Source of the DNA: Lutibacter sp. A80
Lineage (GTDB): Bacteria; Bacteroidota; Bacteroidia; Flavobacteriales; Flavobacteriaceae
Assembly: GCF_022429645.1 (NCBI RefSeq)
Contig: NZ_CP092480.1
Span: 399,501 to 463,500 of the forward strand
Direction: 5' to 3'
Length of the DNA stretch: 64,000 nucleotides
Shown: positions 35,272-44,611 of the stretch, piece after piece
Layout of the letters: each line of letters begins with the position of its first letter
Numbering within the stretch: the first letter of the stretch is position 1
Position numbers and translations under genes: made by a program
Notes under the pieces: model-generated
The model's input: the letters and a program-made list of their open reading frames with translations, nothing else
What the model was told of the DNA's origin: nothing
The model's database searches: none

Positions 35272-35895
35272 CTACTTAATCTGTTTTCTTAAAATTAAAA
35301 TATTCCTAAAATAAATTATAGAACCCATTAAATGTCCAATTAATAAAACTGGATCTTTTCTTAAAATGGCATAGGTTAAAATTAGACTAGAACCTATTAA
35401 ACTCAATAACCAAAATCCGAATGGTAAAGATGATTTTTTATTTTTTTCAGAATACAACCATTGGTATATAAATCGCAATGTAAAAATAACTTGAGCAATG
35501 CTTCCTAAAAGTAATAACCAGAGAGGAATGGCATCGTTTCTAAACAATTTATCAATATCGTATGTGTTATTATTGTATGAGTATATTATTAATAAAATCG
35601 GGAAAATTAATAAAAACCACCGTACTGGTTTTGGGGCTTTTTGCCACTCACCTTGTAATTGTAAATTTCTAATATATATAAAGTAGGTAAGAGCTTGTCC
35701 AAGCATAATGGCAAAATCATCTCTTAAATAACCATAGACAAACAATAAAAAAGAGGCAATTAAACTTAATTTCCAAAAAAGGGAAGGTGTTAATACCTTT
35801 TTGCTTTTTTCAGATAAAATCCATTGTAAAATTAATCTTCCTGAAAATAATAACTGGGCAAAAAATCCAACGGTATAGATAATCCAGTCGTTCAT
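35272..35895 (-). CDS. Tandem LAB_N (lipid-A-disaccharide synthase N-terminal-like) membrane protein
   Basis: A 207-residue membrane protein consisting of two copies of the LAB_N domain. Copy one, about residues 5-85: FFAQLLFSGRLILQWILSEK ... GQALTYFIYIRNLQLQ. Copy two, about residues 130-205: SIAQVIFTLRFIYQWLYSEKN ... GHLMGSIIYFRNILILRKQ. LAB_N proteins are small membrane proteins often found with ArnC/ArnT-type genes, possibly as flippase-like or scaffold components; function is unproven. Its start overlaps the stop of the GT2 gene by one base, so they are coupled. Confidence 0.87.
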   Translation of the reverse strand: MNDWIIYTVGFFAQLLFSGRLILQWILSEKSKKVLTPSLFWKLSLIASFLLFVYGYLRDDFAIMLGQALTYFIYIRNLQLQGEWQKAPKPVRWFLLIFPILLIIYSYNNNTYDIDKLFRNDAIPLWLLLLGSIAQVIFTLRFIYQWLYSEKNKKSSLPFGFWLLSLIGSSLILTYAILRKDPVLLIGHLMGSIIYFRNILILRKQIK

Positions 35896-36608
35896 TATCC
35901 TTTTTTAACAATGCTGTAATTAATGTACTTTTTCTTCATCCATAGGTAAGCAAAGCAATCCATTAACGGACCTAATAACCTATTCCATAAACCGTATTTT
36001 GCTTCGCCAGCAATACGCGGAAAATGTTGTACTGGAATTTGTTTTATGGTACCATTTTGTAATAATATCATTGCTGGTAAAAAGCGATGTAAGCCTTTAA
36101 ACATAGGAATGTTTTTAGCAAATTCGGTTTTAATTACTTTTAACGGACAACCTGTATCATCCATTCCATCGTGTGTAAAAGAACGTCTTATGCCGTTTGC
36201 AATTGTAGAAGACATGTTTTTTACAAATGTATCTTTTCGGTTCGCCCTTACACCAGTTACTAAATCGTAGTTTTCTATTTCTTTTAATAAAAGATTAAAA
36301 TCTTCTGGAGCCGTTTGTAAGTCAGAGTCTATATAACCAACCAATTCGGTATCAACATTTTTAAATCCAGCAGTAATTGCAGCACTTAATCCACAATTTT
36401 TTTCAAAATTAATAAATTCAAAATCGGAGTTGTTTGTACAAATTTCTTCAATTAATTGTTGACTGTTGTCTTTACTTCCGTCGTTTACAAAGAGTACTTT
36501 TGTTTTTTTTGTTGCAATTTTAATATAATTAGAAAGTTCTTGTTCTACACGTTTTAAATTATCTTCTTCATTATAAACAGGAACAATAATGGTAAATTGG
36601 TAACTCAT
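35895..36608 (-). CDS. GT2 glycosyltransferase, ArnC/DPM1-like
   Basis: A 237-residue GT-A enzyme. FTIIVPVYNEEDNLKRVEQEL and LFVNDGSKDNSQQLIEE bind the nucleotide sugar, VGYIDSDLQTAPEDF carries the catalytic Asp-Ser-Asp and the DLQ motif typical of dolichol-phosphate mannosyltransferase/ArnC, and HFPRIAGEAKYGLWNRLLGP near the C-terminus matches the R-x-x-G-x-S/A-K-Y motif. Unlike ArnC or GtrB it has no C-terminal transmembrane helices. First gene of the lipid glycosylation cluster. Confidence 0.9.
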   Translation of the reverse strand: MSYQFTIIVPVYNEEDNLKRVEQELSNYIKIATKKTKVLFVNDGSKDNSQQLIEEICTNNSDFEFINFEKNCGLSAAITAGFKNVDTELVGYIDSDLQTAPEDFNLLLKEIENYDLVTGVRANRKDTFVKNMSSTIANGIRRSFTHDGMDDTGCPLKVIKTEFAKNIPMFKGLHRFLPAMILLQNGTIKQIPVQHFPRIAGEAKYGLWNRLLGPLMDCFAYLWMKKKYINYSIVKKG

Positions 36609-36743
36609 TTTTGTTTTATTCTTTTATTAATTTAAGCTAAATGGTAGCTTAATAAAATTTCGGTAAATTTAAAATATTTATTTTGATAAAAATGCAACGC
36701 ACTAAACAATGTTTCGTCTTTATTTATAGAAGTTGATTATTAA

Positions 36744-36941
36744 ATGAGTAAAACTAATTATTTACACAACCAAATTATTGCAAACTGCAAGTTGAATAAA
36801 GCAAAAGTACAGATGCAGTTGTATGATTTATATAGTGAAGCGATGTTTGTAATTGCTAATCTTTATGTTAAAAATAATTTAGAAGCTGAAGATGTTATGT
36901 AAGATGCTTTTATCAAGGTTTTAAAAAATCCATTATTATAA
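36744..36941 (+). pseudogene. Remnant of an ECF-type sigma-70 factor gene
   Basis: From ATG 36744 a frame gives 52 residues before an in-frame TAA at 36900-36902, and continues in the same frame for 12 codons to a second TAA at 36939. The translation resembles sigma region 2 of flavobacterial ECF sigma factors: IIANCKLNKAKVQMQLYDLY, then FVIANLYVKNNLEAEDVM, stop, DAFIKVLKNP. The intact family reads AEDVLQDAFIKVF, so the TAA probably arose from a CAA Gln codon. Everything after region 2, including regions 2.4 and 4, is missing. Treated as a decayed gene. Confidence 0.75.
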
Positions 36942-37019
36942 CTTAGTATTAACAAATAGAAAGTTTTTCCGTTACATAATTGTTATTATCTTTACAGCTT
37001 CAAATGCAAACTATTATTA

Positions 37020-38498
37020 ATGGAATTATACAAATCAAATCAGCTAAAAATATACAATTCTTTAACTAAAACTAAAGAGGTTTTTAAACCCGTAATAGAC
37101 GGTAAAGTTGGAATGTATGTTTGCGGTCCTACAGTTTATAGTAATGTACATTTAGGAAATGTAAGAACATTTATGTCTTTTGATATGATTTTCCGTTATT
37201 TAAAACATTTAGGCTATAAAGTACGTTATGTGCGTAATATTACCGATGCTGGTCATTTAGAAAACGATGCAGATGCAGGTGAAGATCGTATTGCTAAAAA
37301 GGCACGTTTAGAGCAAATAGAACCTATGGAAGTGGTGCAACGTTATACCGTTGATTTTCATAATACTTTGCAAACTATAAATAATTTACCGCCAAGTATT
37401 GAGCCTACAGCTACAGGACATATAGTTGAGCAAATTGAAATAATTAAAGATATTTTAGACAAAGGAATGGCATATGAAGTGAACGGTTCTGTGTATTTTG
37501 ATGTGTTAAAATATAATGAGACTGAAAACTATGGTATTCTTTCTGGTAGAAATATCGAAGATTCTATTCATAATACAAGAACCTTAGATGGACAATCAGA
37601 AAAGAAAAATCCACAAGATTTTGCACTTTGGAAAAAAGCAGATGAGCGTCATATAATGCGTTGGCCTTCACCTTGGAGTGATGGTTTTCCTGGTTGGCAT
37701 TTAGAATGTTCAGCTATGAGTACAAAGTATTTAGGTGAAACTTTTGATATACACGGTGGAGGAATGGATTTAAAATTTCCACACCACGAATGTGAAATTG
37801 CACAATCAAAAACTAATAATGGTGTAAATCCTGTTAATTATTGGATGCACGCAAATATGTTGATTTTAAACGGTCAGAAAATGGCAAAATCAACAGGGAA
37901 TTTTATTTTACCTAATGAAATATTCTCAGGAAATAATAAAATTTTAAGTAAAGCATTTTCACCAAGTGCAACACGTTTTTTTATGTTGCAAGCTAATTAT
38001 AGAAGCATTTTAGATTTTACAAATGCAGGTTTAGAAGCTTCAGAAAAAGGGTATATTAAATTAATGGAGGCTGTAAGTAGCTTAGAGAAATTAGAAGCTG
38101 CTAAAACTTCATCGTTAGATTTTAAAGCATGGAAACAAAAATGTTACGATGCTATGAACGATGATTTTAACACTCCAATGTTAATAGCTAATTTATTTGA
38201 TGCAGTAAAATACATCAACCTTTTAATTGAAAAGAAAGCAACAATTTCTACAGAAGATTTACAAGATTTTACAACAACAATTAACGCTTTTGTATTTGAT
38301 GTTTTAGGGTTGAAAAATGAGTTGCAAGAAGATAGCTCAGATAAATTGTCGGGTGTTGTAACTATGCTAATTGAAATGAGAAAAAAAGCAAGAGCTGATA
38401 AAGATTGGGCATTGTCTGATAAAATTAGAGATCAGTTAGCAGATTTAGGAATTCAATTAAAAGATGGGAAAGAAGGAACTACTTTTTCAGTAAATTAA
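37020..38498 (+). CDS. cysS: Cysteine-tRNA ligase
   Basis: A 492-residue class I aminoacyl-tRNA synthetase that charges tRNA-Cys. [24 protein letters not shown] contains the zinc Cys and the HIGH-like [19 protein letters not shown] and [18 protein letters not shown] hold the remaining zinc ligands; the KMSKS loop is [11 protein letters not shown] (about residues 280-290). C-terminal DALR domain present. Length is usual. Followed by yidD with one base between the stop and the TTG start. Confidence 0.96.
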   Translation: MELYKSNQLKIYNSLTKTKEVFKPVIDGKVGMYVCGPTVYSNVHLGNVRTFMSFDMIFRYLKHLGYKVRYVRNITDAGHLENDADAGEDRIAKKARLEQIEPMEVVQRYTVDFHNTLQTINNLPPSIEPTATGHIVEQIEIIKDILDKGMAYEVNGSVYFDVLKYNETENYGILSGRNIEDSIHNTRTLDGQSEKKNPQDFALWKKADERHIMRWPSPWSDGFPGWHLECSAMSTKYLGETFDIHGGGMDLKFPHHECEIAQSKTNNGVNPVNYWMHANMLILNGQKMAKSTGNFILPNEIFSGNNKILSKAFSPSATRFFMLQANYRSILDFTNAGLEASEKGYIKLMEAVSSLEKLEAAKTSSLDFKAWKQKCYDAMNDDFNTPMLIANLFDAVKYINLLIEKKATISTEDLQDFTTTINAFVFDVLGLKNELQEDSSDKLSGVVTMLIEMRKKARADKDWALSDKIRDQLADLGIQLKDGKEGTTFSVN

Positions 38499-38499
38499 T

Positions 38500-38757
38500 T
38501 TGAAAAGTATAACAAAAATATTAGCAATTCCTTTTATTTGGTTGGTACGTTTTTACCAAGCGGCAATATCACCGTATACACCATCGGCTTGTAGATATAC
38601 ACCAACTTGTTCTAGTTATACATTAGAAGCATTAAAGGTACATGGTATTTTTAAAGGTGGTTGGTTAGCAATTAAAAGAATTGGAAGTTGTCATCCTTGG
38701 GGAGGAAGTGGTTATGACCCTGTTCCAGAAAAAGACAATACACAAAAGAAAAAATAA
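38500..38757 (+). CDS. yidD: Membrane protein insertion efficiency factor YidD
   Basis: An 85-residue YidD. The core motif [20 protein letters not shown] with SSYTLEAL is intact, and [12 protein letters not shown] closes the domain. It helps YidC/Sec insert membrane proteins at the inner membrane. The start is TTG at 38500-38502, one base after the cysS stop; no ATG or GTG gives a full N-terminus, and the residues after TTG ([19 protein letters not shown]) match the normal amphipathic N-terminus of the family. Confidence 0.93.
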   Translation: MKSITKILAIPFIWLVRFYQAAISPYTPSACRYTPTCSSYTLEALKVHGIFKGGWLAIKRIGSCHPWGGSGYDPVPEKDNTQKKK

Positions 38758-38778
38758 TTAAATTTTATATACTTTATA

Positions 38779-39603
38779 ATGATATTACTTCAAATAGATT
38801 GGAATCCAGCACCAGAAATATTTAAAATTGGTTCATTTGCAGTTCGTTATTACAGCTTAATGTTTGTTATTGCATTTACGCTAGGATTGCATTTGATGAA
38901 AAAAATATTTATCAATGAAAAAATTCCACTTGAAAAATTAGATTCATTATTTATTTATATGGTAATTTCAATTTTATTAGGAGCTAGGTTAGGACATTTT
39001 TTGTTTTACGATCCAGAGTTTCTATTTAGAAAACCATTAGAAGTAATTTTACCATTTCAATTTTCTCCAACATTTAAATTTACAGGTTTTGCTGGTTTAG
39101 CAAGTCATGGAGCTGCAATTGGAGCAATAATAGCAATGTATTTATATAGTAGAAAAGTACTTAAAAAACCTTTGTTATTTATATTGGATAGAGTTGTGGT
39201 TGTTTCTGCAATAGGTGGAGCATTTGTAAGACTTGGTAATTTAATGAATTCTGAAATTATTGGAAAACCTACAGGAACCGATTATGGTTTTGTTTTTAAA
39301 CGTTTAGGTGAAGATTTTCCTCGCCATCCAGCGCAATTATACGAATCTATATGTTATGTAATAATATTTGCCATTTTATGGTTTGTGTATTGGAAAACTA
39401 CTAAAAAAGAAAAATTAGGGTATTTATTCGGAATGTATTTTGCGTTGACGTTTTTTGCCAGATTTGTAATTGAATTCTTTAAAGAAGCCCAAGTTGAAGG
39501 TAGAGAAAATTGGATTTTAGGCTTAAATACAGGACAAATTTTAAGTATACCATTAGTATTAATGGGATTGTACTTTATGTTTAGAAAATCAAATTCTAAA
39601 TAG
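38779..39603 (+). CDS. lgt: Prolipoprotein diacylglyceryl transferase
   Basis: A 274-residue inner-membrane enzyme with seven helices that transfers diacylglycerol to the lipobox Cys of prolipoproteins. Family motifs: VRYYSLMFVIAF, LLGARLGHFLFYDPEF (with the essential Arg/His region), GLASHGAAIGAI, the Lgt signature GGAFVRLGNLMNSEIIGKPT and RHPAQLYESICY. Consistent with the many lipoproteins in this window. It follows yidD by 21 bases and probably ends the cysS-yidD-lgt operon. Confidence 0.95.
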   Translation: MILLQIDWNPAPEIFKIGSFAVRYYSLMFVIAFTLGLHLMKKIFINEKIPLEKLDSLFIYMVISILLGARLGHFLFYDPEFLFRKPLEVILPFQFSPTFKFTGFAGLASHGAAIGAIIAMYLYSRKVLKKPLLFILDRVVVVSAIGGAFVRLGNLMNSEIIGKPTGTDYGFVFKRLGEDFPRHPAQLYESICYVIIFAILWFVYWKTTKKEKLGYLFGMYFALTFFARFVIEFFKEAQVEGRENWILGLNTGQILSIPLVLMGLYFMFRKSNSK

Positions 39604-39640
39604 GAATTTTAGAAAACACAACAGCTTCATGCTGCAATTG

Positions 39641-39688
39641 ATTCAGCATCACATCAAATTGGAAAAAGCGACTTGTGAGATGCTGAAT
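39641..39688. repeat. Hairpin-forming inverted repeat downstream of lgt
   Basis: Arms ATTCAGCATC (39641-39650) and GATGCTGAAT (39679-39688) with a CACA/TGTG-like extension at the inner side. Without a T-tract it does not look like a normal terminator. From memory, similar TTCAG-containing, hairpin-forming intergenic sequences are widespread in flavobacterial genomes, so this may be a member of a dispersed REP-like family. Confidence 0.5.
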
Positions 39689-39750
39689 TATATGTAACTT
39701 GCTGGAATACATTAATTTTTAACGTATTTTTAGGACTATAATTTAAGCGT

Positions 39751-40830
39751 TTACTCTGTAAAAGTAACTGATCCATAACTAGATTTTATAGTAATATTAC
39801 TCGATGTATTTGCTGAGTTATAATAGCCTTCGTAGTATTTAGAAGTTGTTTTTACAATCTCTTTATTAATAGTAAAACCATCTCTATATTTTAAATTCCC
39901 GTAATTTAAACTTGTATTTATTGAAAAATTATTAGTTGGTTTTACCCCAATTTTAGTGTTTGTATAAGAAGAATTTATGGTAATATTTTTAAATTCATCT
40001 CCCAATTCTAATAGTTTTAAAGAACCATAATCCATATCAAAATCTCCAGTACCTCTTAATTTTTTAACTGAAGTATGCATATAATCGCTATTTCCAGTTA
40101 TATCAAAAGCATCTTCAATTTTTAAGCTTCCATAATCACAGTTGTATTTTAAAAGAGCAATCTTTCCAAATGACAAATGTGAGTAATCTGCGTTTAATTT
40201 AACGCTATTTGATTTGTCTATATGCAGTGTAGAATAATCTGCATTAATAGTTCCATTTTGTATAAAATCTATAGTTGAATTGTTGGTGTAATCAATGTTT
40301 ATATAATTATGTGTATTCCATAATTCTCCAATGGTTATTTTACCGTAATCGCAGTTAATTTTAGCGCTTCCTTCTAAATTATCGATGTTTATAGCTCCAT
40401 AATCGTTTGTTAAATTCACATTATTGCTCACTGGCATTTGAATTAAATAATTAATTTCAATATTTATATTATTACTTTTTCCCCATTTTAATAAATTCCA
40501 AGAACTTGAGGTTTTTTCAATAATAGTTTCTGCAGTAACATTGTCTGGATTTCCGTCAAAATTAACATTAATTTTTTCTAATTTTTCTTCTACTTTTTCT
40601 TCATCATAACCATTAGTAGTTATAGTAACTTCAATAGCAATTTTGTTTTCGTTCCAAGTTGCAATACCTATATTTCCGTATTTATTGGTTATATTTAAAG
40701 TAGCATTGTTGTTTACAGAATATTCTTTTTTAAGTATTTTACTTTTAGTGTATTTATCTTTTCTTTCTGTTGCAGAAATAGTTAAAGGAATTAAGAATAA
40801 TATGATTATTGTTTTATATAAATTTTTCAT
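39751..40830 (-). CDS. Secreted beta-repeat protein of unknown function (DUF4097-like)
   Basis: A 359-residue exported protein (signal peptide about residues 1-20, IILFLIPLTISATE). The mature part is a run of short beta-strand repeats with recurring NxDYGxI/L pattern: NVNLTNDYGAINIDNLEGSA, INCDYGKITIGE, LNADYSHLSFGK, YNCDYGSLKIEDA, FDMDYGSLKLLE. This suggests a right-handed beta-helix like the DUF4097 adhesin-like domain. Last gene of the operon with a sigma factor and a membrane regulator; its start overlaps the regulator gene by 17 bases. Envelope stress or surface function is a guess. Confidence 0.78.
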   Translation of the reverse strand: MKNLYKTIIILFLIPLTISATERKDKYTKSKILKKEYSVNNNATLNITNKYGNIGIATWNENKIAIEVTITTNGYDEEKVEEKLEKINVNFDGNPDNVTAETIIEKTSSSWNLLKWGKSNNINIEINYLIQMPVSNNVNLTNDYGAINIDNLEGSAKINCDYGKITIGELWNTHNYINIDYTNNSTIDFIQNGTINADYSTLHIDKSNSVKLNADYSHLSFGKIALLKYNCDYGSLKIEDAFDITGNSDYMHTSVKKLRGTGDFDMDYGSLKLLELGDEFKNITINSSYTNTKIGVKPTNNFSINTSLNYGNLKYRDGFTINKEIVKTTSKYYEGYYNSANTSSNITIKSSYGSVTFTE

Positions 40831-41356
40831 TGTCTTGCGTTTTTAATTGTTTTACATCATCTATTTGAGTTAATACACTATGTAATATTTCAATACGTTG
40901 TTGAAAATTGGAAACCATAGCATAAATAATTCGTTTATCTTCTGTACTTTCTTTTAGTTCTACAGTAAGTAGTTTGTATTGTTGTTCTAATATTTCTAGT
41001 TGTTTTAAACCATCGTTAATCAGTTGTTCAGTTGTGCTGTTTCGTTCTTTTTCAATAAGTAAAAGCTCTTTTTTAATTGTGGTTGCAAAGTAACTCTGTG
41101 TTTCTTCCATTTCTGTAGAAACTCTTGCTAATTCCATCCCTTTGTTTGAGATTGAAGAGCCTAACCATACTCCAAAAAGTAATACTACAGATGCAGCAAC
41201 TGTAATTATAGAATACAGTTTAAATTTATTTTTAGAAGACTTGTTTTTTGGTTGATTTAATTTAGCTTCAAACCTATTAAAATGTCCAATTTTCGGTTCT
41301 TCTACATCAAATGTGTTTTCTAAATTTTTAAATATGTTATCTATATTGTCTTTCAT
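40814..41356 (-). CDS. Membrane-spanning probable anti-sigma factor
   Basis: About 180 residues starting at ATG 41354-41356; a GTG two codons upstream is an alternative start. Cytoplasmic N-terminal part (about 1-45, VEEPKIGHFNRFEAKLNQPK), a single transmembrane helix (about 47-66, LYSIITVAASVVLLFGVWLG), then a periplasmic coiled-coil-like, Glu/Gln/Lys-rich region. The layout and its place just after a sigma factor gene suggest an anti-sigma factor, but no classical zinc or FecR motif is present. In flavobacteria similar proteins are left as hypothetical. Confidence 0.7.
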   Translation of the reverse strand: MKDNIDNIFKNLENTFDVEEPKIGHFNRFEAKLNQPKNKSSKNKFKLYSIITVAASVVLLFGVWLGSSISNKGMELARVSTEMEETQSYFATTIKKELLLIEKERNSTTEQLINDGLKQLEILEQQYKLLTVELKESTEDKRIIYAMVSNFQQRIEILHSVLTQIDDVKQLKTQDNEKFI

Positions 41357-41894
41357 TTTCACTTGCTAAAAGGTATCTTAATTTGTTTTTTGCTCTTGAA
41401 ATGGTAGTTCTACTATTTTCATAAGAAATATCCATTATTTGAGCAATTTCTTCATAATCGTAACCTTCAATTAAATATAGTGTTAAAGCTACTTTATAAT
41501 TATTTTTTAGAGTATTTAAAGCGGCTAAAATATTTTTAACATTTAATTCGTTATAATCAGGTATTTCATCATTAATTTCTGCTGTAACAGTATTTTCAAT
41601 TGGTACCGTATTTAATTTATTATTTTTCTTTAAAGCTGTAATACTGTTATTAATTACTATTCTTTTTAGCCAAGCCCCAAAGGTTACATTTTGACTAAAG
41701 GTATGTAATTTTGTAAAAGCAGCTAAAAAAGATTCTTGCATAATATCTTCAGTTTCAAAACAATCATTTACAATTCTAAAAGATGTATTATACATAGCTT
41801 TATAGTATTGTTTGTATATTGCAAATTGTGCGGATGTATCTCCGTTTTTGCATTTTTCAATTAATGAGTTGCTATGTTGGTTTATTACTTTCAA
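41337..41894 (-). CDS. RNA polymerase sigma-70 factor, ECF type
   Basis: A 185-residue ECF sigma factor. Region 2: NGDTSAQFAIYKQYYKAMYNTSFRIVND, ETEDIMQESFLAAFTKLHTF and GAWLKRIVINN. Region 4: LKNNYKVALTLYLIEGYDYEEIAQIMDISYENSRTTISRAKNKLRYLL. The linker between them carries the unusual insertion of about 25 residues NTVPIENTVTAEINDEIPDYNEL. The start is TTG (41892-41894); no upstream ATG exists and the KVIN start matches related proteins. It overlaps the probable anti-sigma gene at its 3' end, so they form an operon. Confidence 0.92.
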   Translation of the reverse strand: MKVINQHSNSLIEKCKNGDTSAQFAIYKQYYKAMYNTSFRIVNDCFETEDIMQESFLAAFTKLHTFSQNVTFGAWLKRIVINNSITALKKNNKLNTVPIENTVTAEINDEIPDYNELNVKNILAALNTLKNNYKVALTLYLIEGYDYEEIAQIMDISYENSRTTISRAKNKLRYLLASENERQYR

Positions 41895-42061
41895 AATTAA
41901 TTGTTACCTAAAAGACAATCGATTTTTTAAACTGTTACACTTTTTATTAAAATTACAATAATTATTTTATGAGTAATTCTTATTTGGCACAACAATTGAA
42001 ATTTATTGTATGAGTATAAATATTTTTATATTTTAAAACATTGATAATTAGAAAAATAAAA

Positions 42062-42069
42062 TAATTTTG
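42062..42069 (+). promoter_or_regulatory. -7 promoter box (TAATTTTG) for lon
   Basis: Matches TAnnTTTG; a TTG at 42041-42043 sits 18 bases upstream in the place of the -33 element. Leader of about 55 bases to the ATG. Confidence 0.55.
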
Positions 42070-42126
42070 TGTAAAATGTTTTTTTAATAGAAAACTTTTA
42101 AATGACAAAATGACCCAAAATAAACT

Positions 42127-44580
42127 ATGAGTAAATCGAAATTTTTAAATTTAGACAATATGTCACTTCAGAATATTTTAGATGAAGATGCTGATTTAAT
42201 ACCTTTAATGACTCCTGAAGACGAAGAGGAAATAAATAGAGAAGATGTTCCAGAAGTATTGCCAATATTACCTTTACGAAATACAGTTTTATTTCCAGGT
42301 GTTGTAATTCCAATAACAGCAGGTAGAGATAAATCTATTCAACTTATAAAGGAAGCAAATAAAGGAAATAAAATAATTGGTGTTGTAGCCCAAAAAAATG
42401 AAGCTGTAGAAGACCCAACAATAAATGATGTACATAAAGTAGGAACTGTAGCTCGTATTTTGCGTATGTTAAAAATGCCTGATGGAAATACTACGGTTAT
42501 TATTCAAGGGAAAAAACCTTTTGAAATTGATAATTTTGTTCAGGAAAAACCATATTTAAAGGCAATAGCTAAATCAAGAAAAGAAGATAGATCACAAGAA
42601 CTTGAGCCTGAGTTTGATGCTATTATAGACTCAATTAAAGAAATGTCAATTCGTATTATTAAAGAAAATCCGAATTTACCATCTGAAGCTTCATTTGCTA
42701 TTAAAAATATTGAAAGTAAGCCTTTTTTAATCAATTTTGTGTCTTCCAATATGAACCTAAAAGTATCGGAAAAACAAGAACTTTTAGAAACAGAAAACTT
42801 AAAAGAAAGAGCTTTACTTACGTTAAAAAAAATGGATGAAGAATTACAACGTTTAGAGTTGAGAAACGTAATTCAATCTAAAACACGTTCTGATATGGAT
42901 CAGCAACAACGTGAGTATTATTTACATCAACAGTTAAAAACCATTCAAGAAGAATTAGGAGGAGTTTCATACGATGAGGAGTTAGATGAAATGCGAGAAA
43001 AAGCCAAATCTAAAAAATGGAGTAAAGAAGTAAAAGAGACTTTTGAAAAAGAATTAGGGCGTTTACAACGTATGAATCCACAAGTTGCAGAATATTCTGT
43101 ACAGCGTAATTATCTAGATTTATTATTAGATTTACCTTGGAATGAATATTCTAAAGATAAGTTTGATTTAAAACGAGCTCAAAAAATATTAGATCGCGAT
43201 CACTTTGGTTTAGAAAAAGTGAAAGAAAGAATTATAGAGCATTTGGCCGTCTTAAAATTAAAAGGAGATATGAAATCTCCAATTATTTGTTTATATGGTC
43301 CTCCAGGTGTTGGTAAAACTTCTTTAGGAAAATCTATTGCAGAATCTATAGGTAGAAAATATGTTAGAATGTCTTTAGGAGGTGTAAGAGATGAAGCTGA
43401 AATTAGAGGGCATAGAAAAACGTATATTGGTGCAATGCCAGGAAGAATTATAAAAGATTTGAAAAAAGCAGGAACTTCAAATCCAGTTTTTGTTTTAGAT
43501 GAAATTGATAAACTAGCATCATCTAGTCATAACGGAGATCCATCTTCTGCAATGCTAGAAGTATTGGATCCAGAACAAAATACTACTTTTTACGATAATT
43601 ATTTAGAGTTAGATTTCGACCTTTCTAAAGTACTATTTATTGCTACAGCAAATAATTTATCTACAATTCCTTGGGCGTTAAGAGATCGAATGGAAATAAT
43701 AAATGTGTCTGGTTATACTATTGAAGAAAAAGTAGAAATAGCTAAGCGTCATTTATTACCAAAACAAATAAAAGAACACGGTTTAACAGCAAAGCAAATT
43801 CAAATAGGGAAGAAGCAATTAGAAAAAATTGTAGAAGCTTATACAAGAGAATCTGGTGTTCGTGGTTTAGAAAAACAAATTGCTAAAATGGTGCGTTATG
43901 CTGCCAAATCTATTGCAATGGAAGAAACCTACGATGTAAAAATAACAAACGAAACTATTGAAAAAGTTTTAGGAGCATCTCATTTAGAACGTGATAAATA
44001 CGAAAGTAATGATGTTGCTGGTGTTGTTACAGGGTTAGCTTGGACTAGTGTTGGTGGAGATATTTTATTTATAGAATCTATTGTATCTAAAGGAAAAGGA
44101 CTTTCTATTACAGGTAATATAGGTAAAGTAATGAAAGAGTCTGCAACTTTAGCAATGGAATATATTAGAGCTAATGCTGAAAATTTTGATATTGATCCTA
44201 AAATTTTAGACGAATATAAAGTACATATTCACGTTCCAGAAGGTGCAACACCTAAAGATGGACCAAGTGCTGGAGTTGCAATGTTAACATCTTTAGTATC
44301 TGTATTTACACAACGTAGGGTTAAATCTAGATTAGCTATGACAGGCGAAATTACTTTAAGAGGTAAAGTTTTACCAGTTGGAGGTATTAAAGAAAAAATA
44401 TTGGCAGCCAAAAGAGCAAATATTACTGAAATTATTTTGTGTAAAGAAAATGAAAAAGACATACTTGAAATAAAAGAAACTTACGTAAAAGGATTAAAAT
44501 TCCATTATGTTTCTGATATGAGTGAGGTAATTAAAATTGCACTTACAAAGCAAAAAGTTAAAAATCCAAAAAAATTCTAA
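42127..44580 (+). CDS. lon: ATP-dependent Lon protease
   Basis: An 817-residue Lon. N-terminal substrate-binding domain ([20 protein letters not shown]), AAA+ module with Walker [14 protein letters not shown] and Walker [11 protein letters not shown], and the C-terminal Ser-Lys protease domain with [14 protein letters not shown] (Ser714) and [13 protein letters not shown] (catalytic Lys about 757). It degrades misfolded and regulatory proteins in the cytoplasm. Monocistronic, with a terminator 2 bases after the stop. An acidic N-terminal extension of about 35 residues precedes the LON domain, as in other Bacteroidota. Confidence 0.97.
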   Translation: MSKSKFLNLDNMSLQNILDEDADLIPLMTPEDEEEINREDVPEVLPILPLRNTVLFPGVVIPITAGRDKSIQLIKEANKGNKIIGVVAQKNEAVEDPTINDVHKVGTVARILRMLKMPDGNTTVIIQGKKPFEIDNFVQEKPYLKAIAKSRKEDRSQELEPEFDAIIDSIKEMSIRIIKENPNLPSEASFAIKNIESKPFLINFVSSNMNLKVSEKQELLETENLKERALLTLKKMDEELQRLELRNVIQSKTRSDMDQQQREYYLHQQLKTIQEELGGVSYDEELDEMREKAKSKKWSKEVKETFEKELGRLQRMNPQVAEYSVQRNYLDLLLDLPWNEYSKDKFDLKRAQKILDRDHFGLEKVKERIIEHLAVLKLKGDMKSPIICLYGPPGVGKTSLGKSIAESIGRKYVRMSLGGVRDEAEIRGHRKTYIGAMPGRIIKDLKKAGTSNPVFVLDEIDKLASSSHNGDPSSAMLEVLDPEQNTTFYDNYLELDFDLSKVLFIATANNLSTIPWALRDRMEIINVSGYTIEEKVEIAKRHLLPKQIKEHGLTAKQIQIGKKQLEKIVEAYTRESGVRGLEKQIAKMVRYAAKSIAMEETYDVKITNETIEKVLGASHLERDKYESNDVAGVVTGLAWTSVGGDILFIESIVSKGKGLSITGNIGKVMKESATLAMEYIRANAENFDIDPKILDEYKVHIHVPEGATPKDGPSAGVAMLTSLVSVFTQRRVKSRLAMTGEITLRGKVLPVGGIKEKILAAKRANITEIILCKENEKDILEIKETYVKGLKFHYVSDMSEVIKIALTKQKVKNPKKF

Positions 44581-44581
44581 T

Positions 44582-44611
44582 AAAAAAAGCAGCCAATTGG
44601 CTGCTTTTTTT
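44582..44611. terminator. Bidirectional terminator between lon and SDR gene
   Basis: A 30-base perfect palindrome (core GCAGCCAATTGGCTGC) flanked by A- and T-runs, between convergent genes. Confidence 0.9.

Noticed and set aside
36744..36902. A real 52-residue small gene instead of a pseudogene
   Set aside because: The similarity to sigma region 2 continues in frame past the stop, which is better explained by decay of a longer gene.
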